From contig NZ_CP066786.1 of NCBI RefSeq assembly GCF_016598595.1, positions 2,007,501-2,071,500 on the forward strand: a DNA stretch of 64,000 nucleotides, read 5' to 3'. The stretch comes from Martelella lutilitoris. GTDB taxonomy: Bacteria; Pseudomonadota; Alphaproteobacteria; Rhizobiales; Rhizobiaceae. Within the stretch, counting starts at the first letter, position 1; each line of letters begins with the position of its first letter. A program made the translations under genes and the position numbers. A model generated the notes under the pieces. The model searched no databases. It worked only from the letters and a program-made list of their open reading frames with translations, and was not told the origin of the DNA. Shown here in pieces: positions 52,132 through 61,954 of the stretch.

Positions 52132-54231
52132 CTATCCGGCATTCAGGTAGCGAATCGCCTCGTCGCGACGGAAGAGATAGAGTAGCATGCGCAGGGCCTT
52201 GCCGCGTTCGCCCTGAAGCTCCGGATCCCTGTTGACCACATAGGCGGCGTCCTTGCGGGCAAGGGCCAGAATGTCGCCGTGGGCCTCCAGATGGGCGAAA
52301 CGGAAACCGGGCATGCCGGACTGGCGCGTGCCGAGAAGCTCGCCCTCGCCACGCAGCCTAAGGTCCTCTTCGGCGATCCGGAACCCGTCATTGCTCTCGC
52401 GCAGGACGGAGAGCCGCGCCCGGCCGGTTTCCGACAGTGGCCCCTTGTAAAGCAGAATGCAGGACGAGGCCTCGTCGCCGCGACCGACCCGGCCGCGCAA
52501 CTGGTGCAACTGGGCAAGGCCGAAGCGCTCGGCATGCTCGATGACGATGATTGTGGCGTCCGGCACATCAACGCCGACTTCCACCACCGTCGTCGCCACC
52601 AGAAGCCGGGTCTCGCCGCTCTTGAACGCCTCCATCGCCGCTTCCTTTTCGGCGGACGACATGCGGCCATGCACGAGCCCGACAGTCTCCGGCCCGAGCG
52701 CCTTTGCCAGGGTTTCCCGCCGCTCTTCCGCCGAAACCAGATCGACGGCCTCCGACTCCTCCACCAGGGGGCAGATCCAGTAGGCTTTTTTTCCTTCATT
52801 CAGCGCCTGCCGCAACCGGCCGACCACGTCGCCGATGCGCTCGGCCGGGATGGTGACCGTCTGGATCGGTTTTCGTCCCGCGGGTTTCTCCGTCAGGTTG
52901 GAGACATCCATGTCGCCGAAGGCCGCCAGCACCAGCGTGCGCGGGATCGGCGTTGCCGTCATCACCAGAAGATGCGGCGCCATGCCCTTGGCGGTGAGCT
53001 TCAGCCGCTGGTGAACGCCGAAGCGATGCTGTTCGTCGACGATCGCCAGCCTGAGGTCATGATAGCTGACATTGTCCTGAAACAATGCGTGGGTGCCGAT
53101 GACGATCCGCGCCGTGCCGTCGGCGATCTCCGCCTCTATCACGCGTCGCTCGGCCGCCTTTGTCTTGCCGGTCAGAAGCTTGACCGTTACGCCCGCCTTT
53201 TCCGCCAGCGCGGCGATGCCTTCAAAATGCTGGCGCGCGAGGATCTCGGTCGGGGCCATCAGCACGGCCTGGCCGCCATCCTCCACCACCGCCAGCATCG
53301 CCAGAAGCCCGACGACCGTCTTGCCGGAGCCGACATCGCCCTGGAGCATGCGCAGCATGCGCGTTTCCTGGGCCATGTCCGCCAGGATCGCAGAGACGGC
53401 GTCTTCCTGGCCGGATGTCAGCGCGAAGGGCAGGGCGGCGCGAACCTTGCCCGAAAGCGCGTCTGTGGGATTAACCGGCCTTCCCCTGGCGCGCCGCATC
53501 CGGCTTCTCACAAGGGCGAGCGACAGCTGGCCGGCCAGAAGTTCGTCATAGGCAAGCCTGCGCCGTGCCGGGGCCTGCGGGTCAAGATCGGTCGCGTCGC
53601 GCGGGTTGTGAAGCGAAAGAAGCGCCTCCTTCAGCGCCGGAAAGCCCTGACGCCTGACGATCTCGCCATCGATCCATTCGGGAAAATCGGGGACCCGCTC
53701 ATTGGCATTCTCGATTGCCCGCCGCAGAACCTTGGCCGAAAGTCCGGCCGTCATCGGGTAGACCGGCTCGCAGTCCGGCAGCGTGTCGGCCTTGTCGGCG
53801 CTCACCATGTAGTCGGGATGCACCATCGACGGCCGGCCGTTGAACCATTCGGCCCGGCCGCTGACCAGCACCGTCTCGCCGACGGGAAGCGCCTTTTCCA
53901 GCCAGTCGGCCTTGGCGCGGAAGAAGGTCAGCGTCAGTTCGCCCGTATCGTCATGGATGAACACCCTGTAAGGCGCGCTGGAGCGCGCCGGGGCCGGCTG
54001 GTGCCGGTCGACGCGGCCTTCCACCGTCACGATCGCGCCTTCGGGCAGGTGCGCGATGCCGGGTCTCAGCCGTCGGTCGATCAGCGACGTCGGCGCGTGG
54101 AACACCAGATCAATGACGCGCGCCTCGTCTTCGCGCCCTGTGAGGCGCGCGAGCAGTTTCTCAAGTTTCGGCCCGATCCCCGCAAGCGAGGTGACGGGCG
54201 CGAACAGGGGGTCGAGCAGAGCCGGGCGCAT
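52132..54231 (-). CDS. recG: ATP-dependent DNA helicase RecG
   Basis: This 699-residue protein has an N-terminal wedge/OB domain (IAHLPEGAIVTVEGRVDRHQ), Walker A LQGDVGSGKTVVGLLA, DEQHRF box (AIVDEQHRFGVHQR), TATPIPRTL and the C-terminal helicase motif HQLRGRVGRG. RecG remodels stalled forks and branched DNA. ATG 54231 is favoured because the frame before it lacks family sequence. It is divergent from sdhE. Confidence 0.96.
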   Translation of the reverse strand: MRPALLDPLFAPVTSLAGIGPKLEKLLARLTGREDEARVIDLVFHAPTSLIDRRLRPGIAHLPEGAIVTVEGRVDRHQPAPARSSAPYRVFIHDDTGELTLTFFRAKADWLEKALPVGETVLVSGRAEWFNGRPSMVHPDYMVSADKADTLPDCEPVYPMTAGLSAKVLRRAIENANERVPDFPEWIDGEIVRRQGFPALKEALLSLHNPRDATDLDPQAPARRRLAYDELLAGQLSLALVRSRMRRARGRPVNPTDALSGKVRAALPFALTSGQEDAVSAILADMAQETRMLRMLQGDVGSGKTVVGLLAMLAVVEDGGQAVLMAPTEILARQHFEGIAALAEKAGVTVKLLTGKTKAAERRVIEAEIADGTARIVIGTHALFQDNVSYHDLRLAIVDEQHRFGVHQRLKLTAKGMAPHLLVMTATPIPRTLVLAAFGDMDVSNLTEKPAGRKPIQTVTIPAERIGDVVGRLRQALNEGKKAYWICPLVEESEAVDLVSAEERRETLAKALGPETVGLVHGRMSSAEKEAAMEAFKSGETRLLVATTVVEVGVDVPDATIIVIEHAERFGLAQLHQLRGRVGRGDEASSCILLYKGPLSETGRARLSVLRESNDGFRIAEEDLRLRGEGELLGTRQSGMPGFRFAHLEAHGDILALARKDAAYVVNRDPELQGERGKALRMLLYLFRRDEAIRYLNAG

Positions 54232-54324
54232 TATTCCCAATTGGACCGAAGGAAGCGCTTTGGCAAGGCTGACAAGCGCGAAACGAGCGGTTATAGAGAC
54301 CAATCAACAAAGAAGGTTTTTGAA

Positions 54325-54627
54325 ATGACCGGTCTGAAACGTTCGAGCGCCGACCTCGATCCCCGTCGCAGGCGGATCCTGTTTCGCTGCTGGCACCGCG
54401 GCATCCGCGAGATGGATCTGGTTCTCGGCCAGTTCGCCGAGGAAAATCTTGCCGACATGGATGACGAGACGCTCACTGCGCTCGAAACGATCATGGCCGA
54501 GGAAGACAATGACCTGATCAGATGGATCAACGGCGCCGAACCGGTGCCAGACCACTTGCGTATTCCGCTCTTCGAACGCATTTGCGCATACAGGCCGGAT
54601 TTCGATCCGGTTGAAAAAGATATCTGA
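54325..54627 (+). CDS. sdhE: Succinate dehydrogenase assembly factor SdhE
   Basis: This 100-residue protein carries the RGIREMDL motif (RCWHRGIREMDLVLGQFAEENL) of the SdhE/DUF339 family, which helps attach FAD to SdhA. It sits between recG and mfd, a conserved alphaproteobacterial arrangement, and its stop lies 17 bases before the mfd start. Confidence 0.93.
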   Translation: MTGLKRSSADLDPRRRRILFRCWHRGIREMDLVLGQFAEENLADMDDETLTALETIMAEEDNDLIRWINGAEPVPDHLRIPLFERICAYRPDFDPVEKDI

Positions 54628-54643
54628 AGATTTTTGCGACAAC

Positions 54644-57600
54644 ATGATAGCCGGATTTAACCCGAAAAAGCTGGATGGCCTCAGCGGCGCCGTCACCATC
54701 GCCAATGCCGTGCCGGGCACCGAACCGCTGGTGCTGGCGGAGATGGCGCGCGCCGGCCAGTCGGTTGCCTATGTGCTCTCCGACGGCCAGCGGATTGGCG
54801 ATTTCGAACAGATGCTCGGTTTTGCCGCGCCCGACATTCCGGTGCTGACGCTGCCCGCCTGGGACTGCCTGCCCTATGACCGCGTTTCGCCGGGGGCGGA
54901 TACCTCCGCACGGCGGCTTTCGGCGCTCTCCGGCCTCATCGCCCATGCCGAAAAGCCGCATCCGGCGATCATCCTCGTCACCGTCAATGCCATGCTGCAG
55001 AAACTGCCGCCGCGCGAGATCGTCGCGACGCTCGGTTTTTCCGCCCGCGCCGGGCAGGTGATCGATATGGACGTCATCGTCCGTCGGCTGACCGATGCGG
55101 GGTTCGAGCGCGTGCCGACCGTGCGCGCCGTCGGCGAATATGCGGTGCGCGGCGGCATTCTCGACGTCTTCGTACCGGGAGAAGAGAACGGCCTGAGGCT
55201 CGATTTCTTCGGCGACACGCTGGAATCAATCCGCGCCTTCGATGCCGCGACCCAGCGCACCATCGGCTCGGTCAAGGCCTTCACGCTCAACGCCATGAGC
55301 GAGGTGACGCTGAACGACGAGAACATCGCCCGCTTCCGCAAGAACTACCTGTCGCTCTTCGGCGCCTCGACGCGCGACGATGCGCTCTACCAGGCCGTCT
55401 CGGAAGGCCGTCGCTATGCCGGCATGGAACACTGGCTGCCGCTGTTTTACGAGCGGCTGGAGACCATGTTCGACTATCTTTCCGGCTTCCGGATCGTGTT
55501 CGACCATACGGCGCGCGAGGCCGCGAGCGAGCGTGCTGACCTGATCGAGGACTATTACGAGGCCCGGCGCACCAATCTGGGCGCCGCCCATGCCGGGCAG
55601 GGCGCGCCCTACAAGCCCGTGCCGCCGGACATGCTCTATCTCGACGAGACGGCATTTGTCGCCGGTCTCGAAGCAAGCGAGGCCGTGCGGCTTTCGCCCT
55701 TCAACGAGGCATCCTCGCTCGGCAAGCCGGTGATCGCGCTTGAGGCCCATGCCGGCCCGCGCTGGGCCGTTGCCGCGCAGGCGCGCAGGCAAGAAGACGG
55801 CGAGCGGGCGAATGTGTTCGAGGAGGCCGTCCGGCATATTGCCGACACGCGCTCGAAGGGCGGCAAGGTGCTGATCACCGGCTGGTCGGAGGGCTCGCTC
55901 GATCGTCTGCTGCAGGTCCTGAAGGAACACGGGCTTTCGAAGATCAAGCCGGTCAAGGCGCTTGCGGACCTTCAGAGCCTTGCCAAGGGCGAGGCGGCGA
56001 GCGCGGTCCTCAGTCTTGAGGGCGGTTTCGAGACCGGCGACCTGCATGTGATCGGCGAGCAGGATATTCTCGGCGACCGGCTGATACGCAAGACCAGAAA
56101 GAACAGGAAAGCCAGTGACTTCATCACCGAGGTTTCCGGACTGGATGAAGGATCGCTGGTCGTTCACGCCGAACACGGCATCGGGCGGTTTACGGGACTG
56201 AGAACGATCGAGGCGGCGGGCGCGCCGCGTGATTGCCTGGAACTGCATTATGCAGACGATGCCAAGCTGTTCCTGCCGGTGGAGAACATCGAGCTTCTGT
56301 CGCGCTACGGCTCCGATGCCGCCGACGTGCCGCTCGACCGGCTTGGCGGCGGCGCATGGCAGGCGAAGAAGGCGCGGCTGAAGAAGCGGCTTCTCGACAT
56401 GGCCGACGAACTGATCGCGATCGCCGCCAAACGGGCAACGCGCACGGCGCCGCCTCTGGTGGCGGCCGAGGGGCTTTATGACGAATTCGCCGCCCGCTTT
56501 CCCTATGAGGAGACGGAGGACCAGTATAACGCCATCGAGGCGGTGCGCGGCGATCTCGGCCTCGGACGGCCGATGGACCGCCTGATCTGCGGCGATGTCG
56601 GCTTCGGCAAGACCGAAGTGGCCCTGCGTGCGGCCTTCCTGGCCGCCATGAACGGCGTCCAGGTGGCCGTGGTGGTGCCGACGACGCTTCTCGCGCGCCA
56701 GCACTACAAGACCTTTATCGAACGTTTTCGCGGACTGCCGATCAAGGTCGCTCAGGCTTCGCGCCTCGTCAGCGCCAAGGAACTGGCCCAGACCAAGAAG
56801 GATCTTTCCGAGGGCAAGGTCGATGTCGTGGTCGGCACCCATGCGCTCCTCGGCACCTCGATCAAGTTCGCCAATCTCGGCCTCCTGATCATTGACGAGG
56901 AGCAGCATTTCGGCGTGCGCCACAAGGAGCGGCTGAAGGAGCTGAAGAGCGACGTGCATGTGCTGACGCTTTCGGCGACGCCCATTCCGCGCACGCTTCA
57001 GCTTGCCATGACCGGCGTGCGCGAACTCTCGCTGATCACCACGCCGCCCGTCGACCGCATGGCGGTCAGGACCTTCATCTCGCCCTTCGATCCACTGGTG
57101 ATCCGCGAGAACCTGATGCGCGAGCACTATCGCGGCGGCCAGAGTTTTTACGTCTGCCCGCGGCTTTCCGATCTGGAAGAGGTGCAGGCCTTCCTGCAGG
57201 CGGAAGTGCCGGAGCTGAAGGTTGCCGTTGCCCACGGGCAGATGGCGGCGGGCCAGCTCGAGGACATCATGAACGCCTTCTACGACGGCAGCTATGATGT
57301 TCTGCTGTCAACGACGATCGTGGAATCCGGCCTCGACGTACCGACGGCCAACACGCTGATCGTCCACCGCGCCGACATGTTCGGTCTGGCCCAGCTCTAC
57401 CAGTTGCGCGGCCGCGTCGGCCGTTCGAAGATTCGCGCCTTCGCGCTGTTCACGCTGCCGGCCAACAAGCGGCTGACCGATACCGCCGAGCGGCGGCTGA
57501 AAGTGCTGCAGTCGCTCGACACGCTCGGCGCCGGCTTCCAGCTTGCAAGCCACGATCTCGATATTCGCGGCGCCGGCAATCTTCTGGGCGAGGAACAGTC

Positions 57601-58150
57601 CGGCCACATCAAGGAGGTCGGCTTCGAGCTTTACCAGCAGATGCTGGAAGAAGCGGTCGCCGAGGCCAAGGGCGACGAGGACGCGGGCGGCAGCGACTGG
57701 TCGCCGCAGATCGGGCTCGGAACGTCGGTGATGATCCCGGAGAGCTATGTGCCGGACCTGAACCTTCGAATGGCGCTCTATCGCCGCCTTGGCGAACTGA
57801 CCGATGCCGGCGATATCGACGCTTTCGGCGCGGAACTGATCGACCGCTTCGGGCCGATGCCGGAGGCTGTGCAGTCGCTTCTGAAGGTGGTGTTCATCAA
57901 ATCGCTCTGCCGCACGGCCAATGTCGAGAAGCTCGATGCCGGACCGAAGGGCATCGTCGTGACTTTCCGCAACAAGGAATTTCCGAACCCGGCGGGACTG
58001 GTGCAGTTCATCGCCGAGCAGAGCGTCTCGGCGAAGATCAGGCCGGACCAGAGCGTGTTCTTCAACCGCGACCTGCCGACGCCGGACAAGCGCCTCGGCC
58101 AGGCCGCGATCATCATGAACAAGCTATCGAAGATTGCCGAAGCCGGTTAG
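54644..58150 (+). CDS. mfd: Transcription-repair coupling factor Mfd
   Basis: This 1168-residue protein has the UvrB-like N-terminal part (PAWDCLPYDRVSPGADTSARRL), the RNA-polymerase-interacting domain (EVSGLDEGSLVVHAEHGIGRFTGL), the helicase core with ICGDVGFGKTEVALRAAF, IIDEEQHFGV, TLSATPIPRTLQLAM and QLRGRVGRSK, and the TRCF C-terminal domain. ATG 54644 begins MIAGFNPKKL as in relatives; a TTG at 54611 in frame overlaps sdhE. It removes stalled RNA polymerase and recruits excision repair. Confidence 0.96.
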   Translation: MIAGFNPKKLDGLSGAVTIANAVPGTEPLVLAEMARAGQSVAYVLSDGQRIGDFEQMLGFAAPDIPVLTLPAWDCLPYDRVSPGADTSARRLSALSGLIAHAEKPHPAIILVTVNAMLQKLPPREIVATLGFSARAGQVIDMDVIVRRLTDAGFERVPTVRAVGEYAVRGGILDVFVPGEENGLRLDFFGDTLESIRAFDAATQRTIGSVKAFTLNAMSEVTLNDENIARFRKNYLSLFGASTRDDALYQAVSEGRRYAGMEHWLPLFYERLETMFDYLSGFRIVFDHTAREAASERADLIEDYYEARRTNLGAAHAGQGAPYKPVPPDMLYLDETAFVAGLEASEAVRLSPFNEASSLGKPVIALEAHAGPRWAVAAQARRQEDGERANVFEEAVRHIADTRSKGGKVLITGWSEGSLDRLLQVLKEHGLSKIKPVKALADLQSLAKGEAASAVLSLEGGFETGDLHVIGEQDILGDRLIRKTRKNRKASDFITEVSGLDEGSLVVHAEHGIGRFTGLRTIEAAGAPRDCLELHYADDAKLFLPVENIELLSRYGSDAADVPLDRLGGGAWQAKKARLKKRLLDMADELIAIAAKRATRTAPPLVAAEGLYDEFAARFPYEETEDQYNAIEAVRGDLGLGRPMDRLICGDVGFGKTEVALRAAFLAAMNGVQVAVVVPTTLLARQHYKTFIERFRGLPIKVAQASRLVSAKELAQTKKDLSEGKVDVVVGTHALLGTSIKFANLGLLIIDEEQHFGVRHKERLKELKSDVHVLTLSATPIPRTLQLAMTGVRELSLITTPPVDRMAVRTFISPFDPLVIRENLMREHYRGGQSFYVCPRLSDLEEVQAFLQAEVPELKVAVAHGQMAAGQLEDIMNAFYDGSYDVLLSTTIVESGLDVPTANTLIVHRADMFGLAQLYQLRGRVGRSKIRAFALFTLPANKRLTDTAERRLKVLQSLDTLGAGFQLASHDLDIRGAGNLLGEEQSGHIKEVGFELYQQMLEEAVAEAKGDEDAGGSDWSPQIGLGTSVMIPESYVPDLNLRMALYRRLGELTDAGDIDAFGAELIDRFGPMPEAVQSLLKVVFIKSLCRTANVEKLDAGPKGIVVTFRNKEFPNPAGLVQFIAEQSVSAKIRPDQSVFFNRDLPTPDKRLGQAAIIMNKLSKIAEAG

Positions 58151-58195
58151 GCGGCCCCGGCTTGCTGACAAACCTATCCTCACACTCGGCGTCTT

Positions 58196-58214
58196 CCTCG
58201 GACTTGATCCGAGG
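58196..58214. repeat. Interspersed palindrome copy 1
   Basis: CCTCGGA-CTTGA-TCCGAGG. The same core recurs at 58278-58302 and, imperfectly, near 59103-59120. Confidence 0.75.
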
Positions 58215-58277
58215 ATCCAGGCAGCACGACAAGAGATCACAATAAGTTTTTCTAAATTAAATAACTGGAGTCGCCTG

Positions 58278-58302
58278 CATGCTCGGATCAAGTCCGAGCA
58301 TG
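58278..58302. repeat. Interspersed palindrome copy 2
   Basis: A perfect CATGCTCGGA / TCCGAGCATG dyad with a TCAAG loop, inverted relative to copy 1. Such units recur between genes in rhizobial chromosomes. Confidence 0.75.
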
Positions 58303-58361
58303 ACTCCCGTAGGTAAGCCTGCGGGCGGTAGGAGCTCGCGCCTTATTGGTTTGTCAGCAGC

Positions 58362-59033
58362 CTAGGCGGCTCCGTCTCCATTGCCGATGTCGCCCGACAC
58401 CAGCTGCTGCAGCGCGTTCTGCAGCACTTCGGCCGGCTGGGCGCCGCTCAGCGCGTATTTCTGGTTCAGGATGAAGAAGGGCACGCCGGTGACGCCCATC
58501 TTCTCGGCATTGGCGATCTCGTTGCGCACCACTTCGATGTCGGCGTCGCTGGCAAGAAGCCGCGCGACCATCTCGCGGTCCATGCCGCTTTCCGCGGCGA
58601 TATCGGCAAGAACCGCGTGGTCGCCGAGATTGCGCCCCTCCTCGAAATTGGCCTTGTAGAGCCGATCGACCACCACATTCTGCATGGCGATGCTTTCGGT
58701 GTGGGCCCAGAGCAGCAGGCGGTGGGCATCGAGCGTGTTCGGCCGGATCAGGATACGGTCGAAATTGAAGGTGATGCCTTCCTCGCGGCCAAGATTTGTG
58801 AGTTGTTCATGCATCTCGTCGCGGCGGATCGGGCTGCCGAGCTTTTCGGCGAGCATCGCCTGGTTGTCGACGCCTTCCGGCGGAATGGTCGAATCGAGCT
58901 CGAAGGGACGCCACTGCACGATCACGTCGACATCCCCCTCGAGCGCGGAGATGGCGCGGTCGAGACGGGCCTTGCCGAGATAGCACCACGGGCAGACAAC
59001 ATCGATGACGGCGTCGACTGTTACGGTGTTCAT
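58362..59033 (-). CDS. DsbA-family oxidoreductase, FrnE-like
   Basis: This 223-residue thioredoxin-fold protein has a CPWC active site (VIDVVCPWCYLGKARLD) and the helical insertion typical of the FrnE/polyketide-isomerase-like branch. The cis-proline loop reads GVTGVPFFILN. There is no signal peptide, so it acts in the cytoplasm. It has a strong AAGGAAAGGAAC ribosome site. Substrate unknown. Confidence 0.9.
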   Translation of the reverse strand: MNTVTVDAVIDVVCPWCYLGKARLDRAISALEGDVDVIVQWRPFELDSTIPPEGVDNQAMLAEKLGSPIRRDEMHEQLTNLGREEGITFNFDRILIRPNTLDAHRLLLWAHTESIAMQNVVVDRLYKANFEEGRNLGDHAVLADIAAESGMDREMVARLLASDADIEVVRNEIANAEKMGVTGVPFFILNQKYALSGAQPAEVLQNALQQLVSGDIGNGDGAA

Positions 59034-59143
59034 GCCGTTCCTTTCCTTGAATACGAAGAATTGCCGCGCTCGGAGACCGCAGCCTTACATTCTGGAGTCA
59101 TGCTCGGACTTGGTCCGGAGGCAGTTATCAGGCAACCGAAACC

Positions 59144-60961
59144 TCACTGCGCGGACGCATCCCACCAGGTGGGCAGCTGATAGCCGTAGATCGGTGTTTC
59201 GGCCGGATGTTCAATCGTCGCCCAGCGCGCCACCCACTGGCCTTCGCGGTGATAGAGCGGCAGCATGTAATGGCCGTTGACTAAAAGCCGGTCGAAGGCG
59301 CGCACCGAATCGGTGAAATGCTCGGTCGAGCGGGCTTCCAGCATGTCGTTGATCATCCGGTCGACATCGGCGCTGGCGACGCCGGCGAAGTTGAACGTGC
59401 CTTCGATGTCGCGCGAGCGCGATTCCCAGCGCCAGACCTGCTCGGCGCCCGGAGAGAGCGACGAGGTGAAATAGAAGCCCGGCGCCACCAGCACGATCAT
59501 GTCATAATCGAAGGTGTTGAGCCGCTTCTGGTACTGAGCGTCATCGACGGTGCGGATCGTCATCGCAACGCCGATCAGGTTCAGCGAATGCTGGTAGGCG
59601 AGCGCCAGTTTCTCCTGGGCCGAATTGGTGGTCATCACCTCGAAGGAAAGCTGGTTGCCGTCCGGCCCGATCATCTTGCCGCCATCGATCTTGTAGCCGG
59701 CTTCGGCCAGAAGACGCACGGCAGCGCCCAGAACCTTGCGGTCGGAACCGGAACCGTCGGTGACCGGCATGGCGTAGTCGCCGGAGAGGATCGCCGGATC
59801 GATCACGTCGATCGCATCGCCCAGCAGCTCGCGTTCGGCTTCGCTCGCCGGATTGCCATAGGCGCCGAGCGTCGAGTTCTGCCAGTAGCTTTGCGTGCGC
59901 TGATAGGCATTGTTGAACAGGGTTTTGTTGACCCATTCGAAATCGAACACATCCGACAGCGCCTTGCGCACCCGCGCATCCTCGAATTTCGGCCGGCGGG
60001 TGTTGAACACGAAACCCTGCATGCCGGTCGGCGTCTTCGGGTGGAACACATCCTTCACCACCTTGCCGTCACTGGCCGCGGGAAAATCATAGGCGCGCGC
60101 CCAATGGCTGGGGTCATCGTCGAGATAGACATCGACTGCGCCCTTCTTGAAGGCCTCGAACAGGGTCGAATCCTGAAGGTAATAGTCGATCGTGACCGTG
60201 TCGTAATTGGCAAAGCCGACCATCGAAGGCGCGTCCTTGCCCCAGTAATCGTCGCGGCGCTCGTAGACGATGCGCTGGCCGGGCTCGACTTTGGCGATGG
60301 AATAGGGCCCGGAGCCGACCGGCGTCGTCATCGTATCGGTGTCGAAGGTTTCCGGATCAATCGCATGTTCCGGCAGCACCGGCATCAGCGCGAAGATCAG
60401 CGGCGTTTCCCGGTTGGCATCGGCGTTGAAGGTGAATTTCACGCTGTCGTCGCCGACCTTTTCCATCGACTCGACCAGCGCAAGCCGACGGTTATAGGGC
60501 GGGCGGCCCTTGTCCTTCAAAAGGTTGAAGGTGAAGATCACGTCGTCGGCGGTCACCGGTTCGCCGTCCGACCATTTGGCGTTGGGGTTCATGTTGAACT
60601 GGACATAGCTTCTGTCATCGTCCCATTCCACGCTTTCGGCAAGCAGGCCGTAGAGCGTGAACGGCTCGTCGCGCGAGCGCTGCATCAGCGGCTCGAAAAC
60701 GAGATTGCCCAGCACCTCGTCCCACAGCCCCCTGGCCGACGAGCGCATGCCCTTCAGCACGAAGGGGTTGAGCGCATCGAAGGAGCCGACCACGCCGTAG
60801 GTGATCTCGCCGCCCTTCTTGACATCGGGATTGACGTAGCTGAAATGCTCGTAGTCCGGCGAAAGCGCCGGGTCGCCGTGCATGGCGATGCCATGGAGCG
60901 GATCGGCGACGGCCGCACCCGCCCATGCCACGGAAAAGAGGAGAGGAACAATGATGCGCAT
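59144..60961 (-). CDS. Oligopeptide ABC transporter substrate-binding protein, YejA-like
   Basis: This 605-residue protein has a Sec signal peptide (MRIIVPLLFSVAWAGAAVAD) and the SBP_bac_5 pattern: HGIAMHGDPALSPDYEHFSYVNPDVKKGGEITYGVVGSFDALNPF, YVQFNMNPNAKWSDGEPVTADDVIFTFNLLKDKGRP and KALSDVFDFEWVNKTLF. The length and opening sequence fit the YejA group. No permease or ATPase gene is next to it, so it must work with a transporter encoded elsewhere. ATG 60961 starts the signal peptide. Confidence 0.9.
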   Translation of the reverse strand: MRIIVPLLFSVAWAGAAVADPLHGIAMHGDPALSPDYEHFSYVNPDVKKGGEITYGVVGSFDALNPFVLKGMRSSARGLWDEVLGNLVFEPLMQRSRDEPFTLYGLLAESVEWDDDRSYVQFNMNPNAKWSDGEPVTADDVIFTFNLLKDKGRPPYNRRLALVESMEKVGDDSVKFTFNADANRETPLIFALMPVLPEHAIDPETFDTDTMTTPVGSGPYSIAKVEPGQRIVYERRDDYWGKDAPSMVGFANYDTVTIDYYLQDSTLFEAFKKGAVDVYLDDDPSHWARAYDFPAASDGKVVKDVFHPKTPTGMQGFVFNTRRPKFEDARVRKALSDVFDFEWVNKTLFNNAYQRTQSYWQNSTLGAYGNPASEAERELLGDAIDVIDPAILSGDYAMPVTDGSGSDRKVLGAAVRLLAEAGYKIDGGKMIGPDGNQLSFEVMTTNSAQEKLALAYQHSLNLIGVAMTIRTVDDAQYQKRLNTFDYDMIVLVAPGFYFTSSLSPGAEQVWRWESRSRDIEGTFNFAGVASADVDRMINDMLEARSTEHFTDSVRAFDRLLVNGHYMLPLYHREGQWVARWATIEHPAETPIYGYQLPTWWDASAQ

Positions 60962-61216
60962 CGATTCGTCCTGTCTTGATCCTTTGATGCCCGAGACTAG
61001 CATGGGCGCCGCGCCTTGCGAAATACGGGCGGGTTTCTGCCGTCTCGCGGCAATTTAGACGTTTTCGGGGGTGGAACACGAACCAATGTGACGATATCAG
61101 GGGAAACACTGGCGGTTGAGGCCCGAATGAGGGATGGTCTGCCGCATTTCGGTAACATTAGGCATGCAGGTTCCAGCACCATTGACCTCATGCAGACGAA
61201 CCAGGAGAGAAATTTC

Positions 61217-61870
61217 ATGCTTTCACGCGCCAGATTTTTGAAGCATGTCGCGGTTTGCGCTTTCACGATTGCCGGCATCTCCGCCGGCGGCGCTTCGGCC
61301 CAGGACCAGCAGCCAGCCCAGCAGGCGGCCCAGCAGGGCAACGGATTGCCCACGCAGGGCTGGTTCAAGACCTGTAACGACAATGGTCAGGCCAATGTCT
61401 GCATCGTCCAGAACTATGCCCGCGCCGAAAACGGCCAGGTCCTGACCGCCGTCGGCCTGATCACGCCCCAGGGCGGCAACGGCCAGCCGATGCTGCAGAT
61501 CACCGTGCCGACCTTCCGCGTGATCCCGGCCGGCGTGACCATGCAGATTGACAATGCCAACCCGCAGCGGGTCGACTATGCGCTGTGCACCAACGAGCAG
61601 TGCATCGCCCAGGCGCCGCTGACGGATACGCTGGTCAACGCCATGAAGCGCGGCGGCAAGGTGACCTTCACCTCGGTCAACGTTCGTCAGCAGCCGAACC
61701 CGGTCGACGTCACGCTCTCCGGTTTCACAGCCGCATATGACGGCGACCCGATCAGCCAGCCCGACCTCGTCGAGAGCCAGCGCAATCTTGATGAATCGAT
61801 CAAGAAGATGGCCGTCGATCGCCGCAAGAAGATCGAGGAAGCCCAGCAGAGCGCCACCGGCGGCAACTGA
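61217..61870 (+). CDS. Invasion-associated locus B (IalB) family protein
   Basis: This 217-residue exported protein has a signal peptide (MLSRARFLKHVAVCAFTIAGISAGGASAQ), a Gln-rich linker, and the IalB domain with paired cysteines (GWFKTCNDNGQANVCIVQNYAR, VDYALCTNEQCIAQAPL). The C-terminus is charged and helical. IalB was named in Bartonella for erythrocyte entry, but homologues are general envelope proteins in Rhizobiales. RBS AGGAGAGA, ATG 61217. Confidence 0.9.
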   Translation: MLSRARFLKHVAVCAFTIAGISAGGASAQDQQPAQQAAQQGNGLPTQGWFKTCNDNGQANVCIVQNYARAENGQVLTAVGLITPQGGNGQPMLQITVPTFRVIPAGVTMQIDNANPQRVDYALCTNEQCIAQAPLTDTLVNAMKRGGKVTFTSVNVRQQPNPVDVTLSGFTAAYDGDPISQPDLVESQRNLDESIKKMAVDRRKKIEEAQQSATGGN

Positions 61871-61892
61871 TCCGGCACATCCGTACAAAAAG

Positions 61893-61927
61893 AAAGGCCC
61901 GGTCGCCTCATGGCGGCCGGGCCTTTT
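61893..61927. terminator. Bidirectional terminator between ialB-like gene and hspQ
   Basis: AAAGGCCCGG-CGCC / GGCG-CCGGGCCTTT stem with TCAT loop. T-rich tracts follow on both strands, serving both convergent genes. Confidence 0.85.
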
Positions 61928-61954
61928 CATGTCGGGGTCAGCGCCCGCGTCGCA

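Noticed and set aside
52279..54627. 782-residue plus-strand frame across recG into sdhE
   Set aside because: It is a shadow of recG; only the last 100 residues, from ATG 54325, are a real gene.
55226..57235. 669-residue minus-strand frame opposite mfd
   Set aside because: Complement of the Mfd helicase gene; no coherent protein features.
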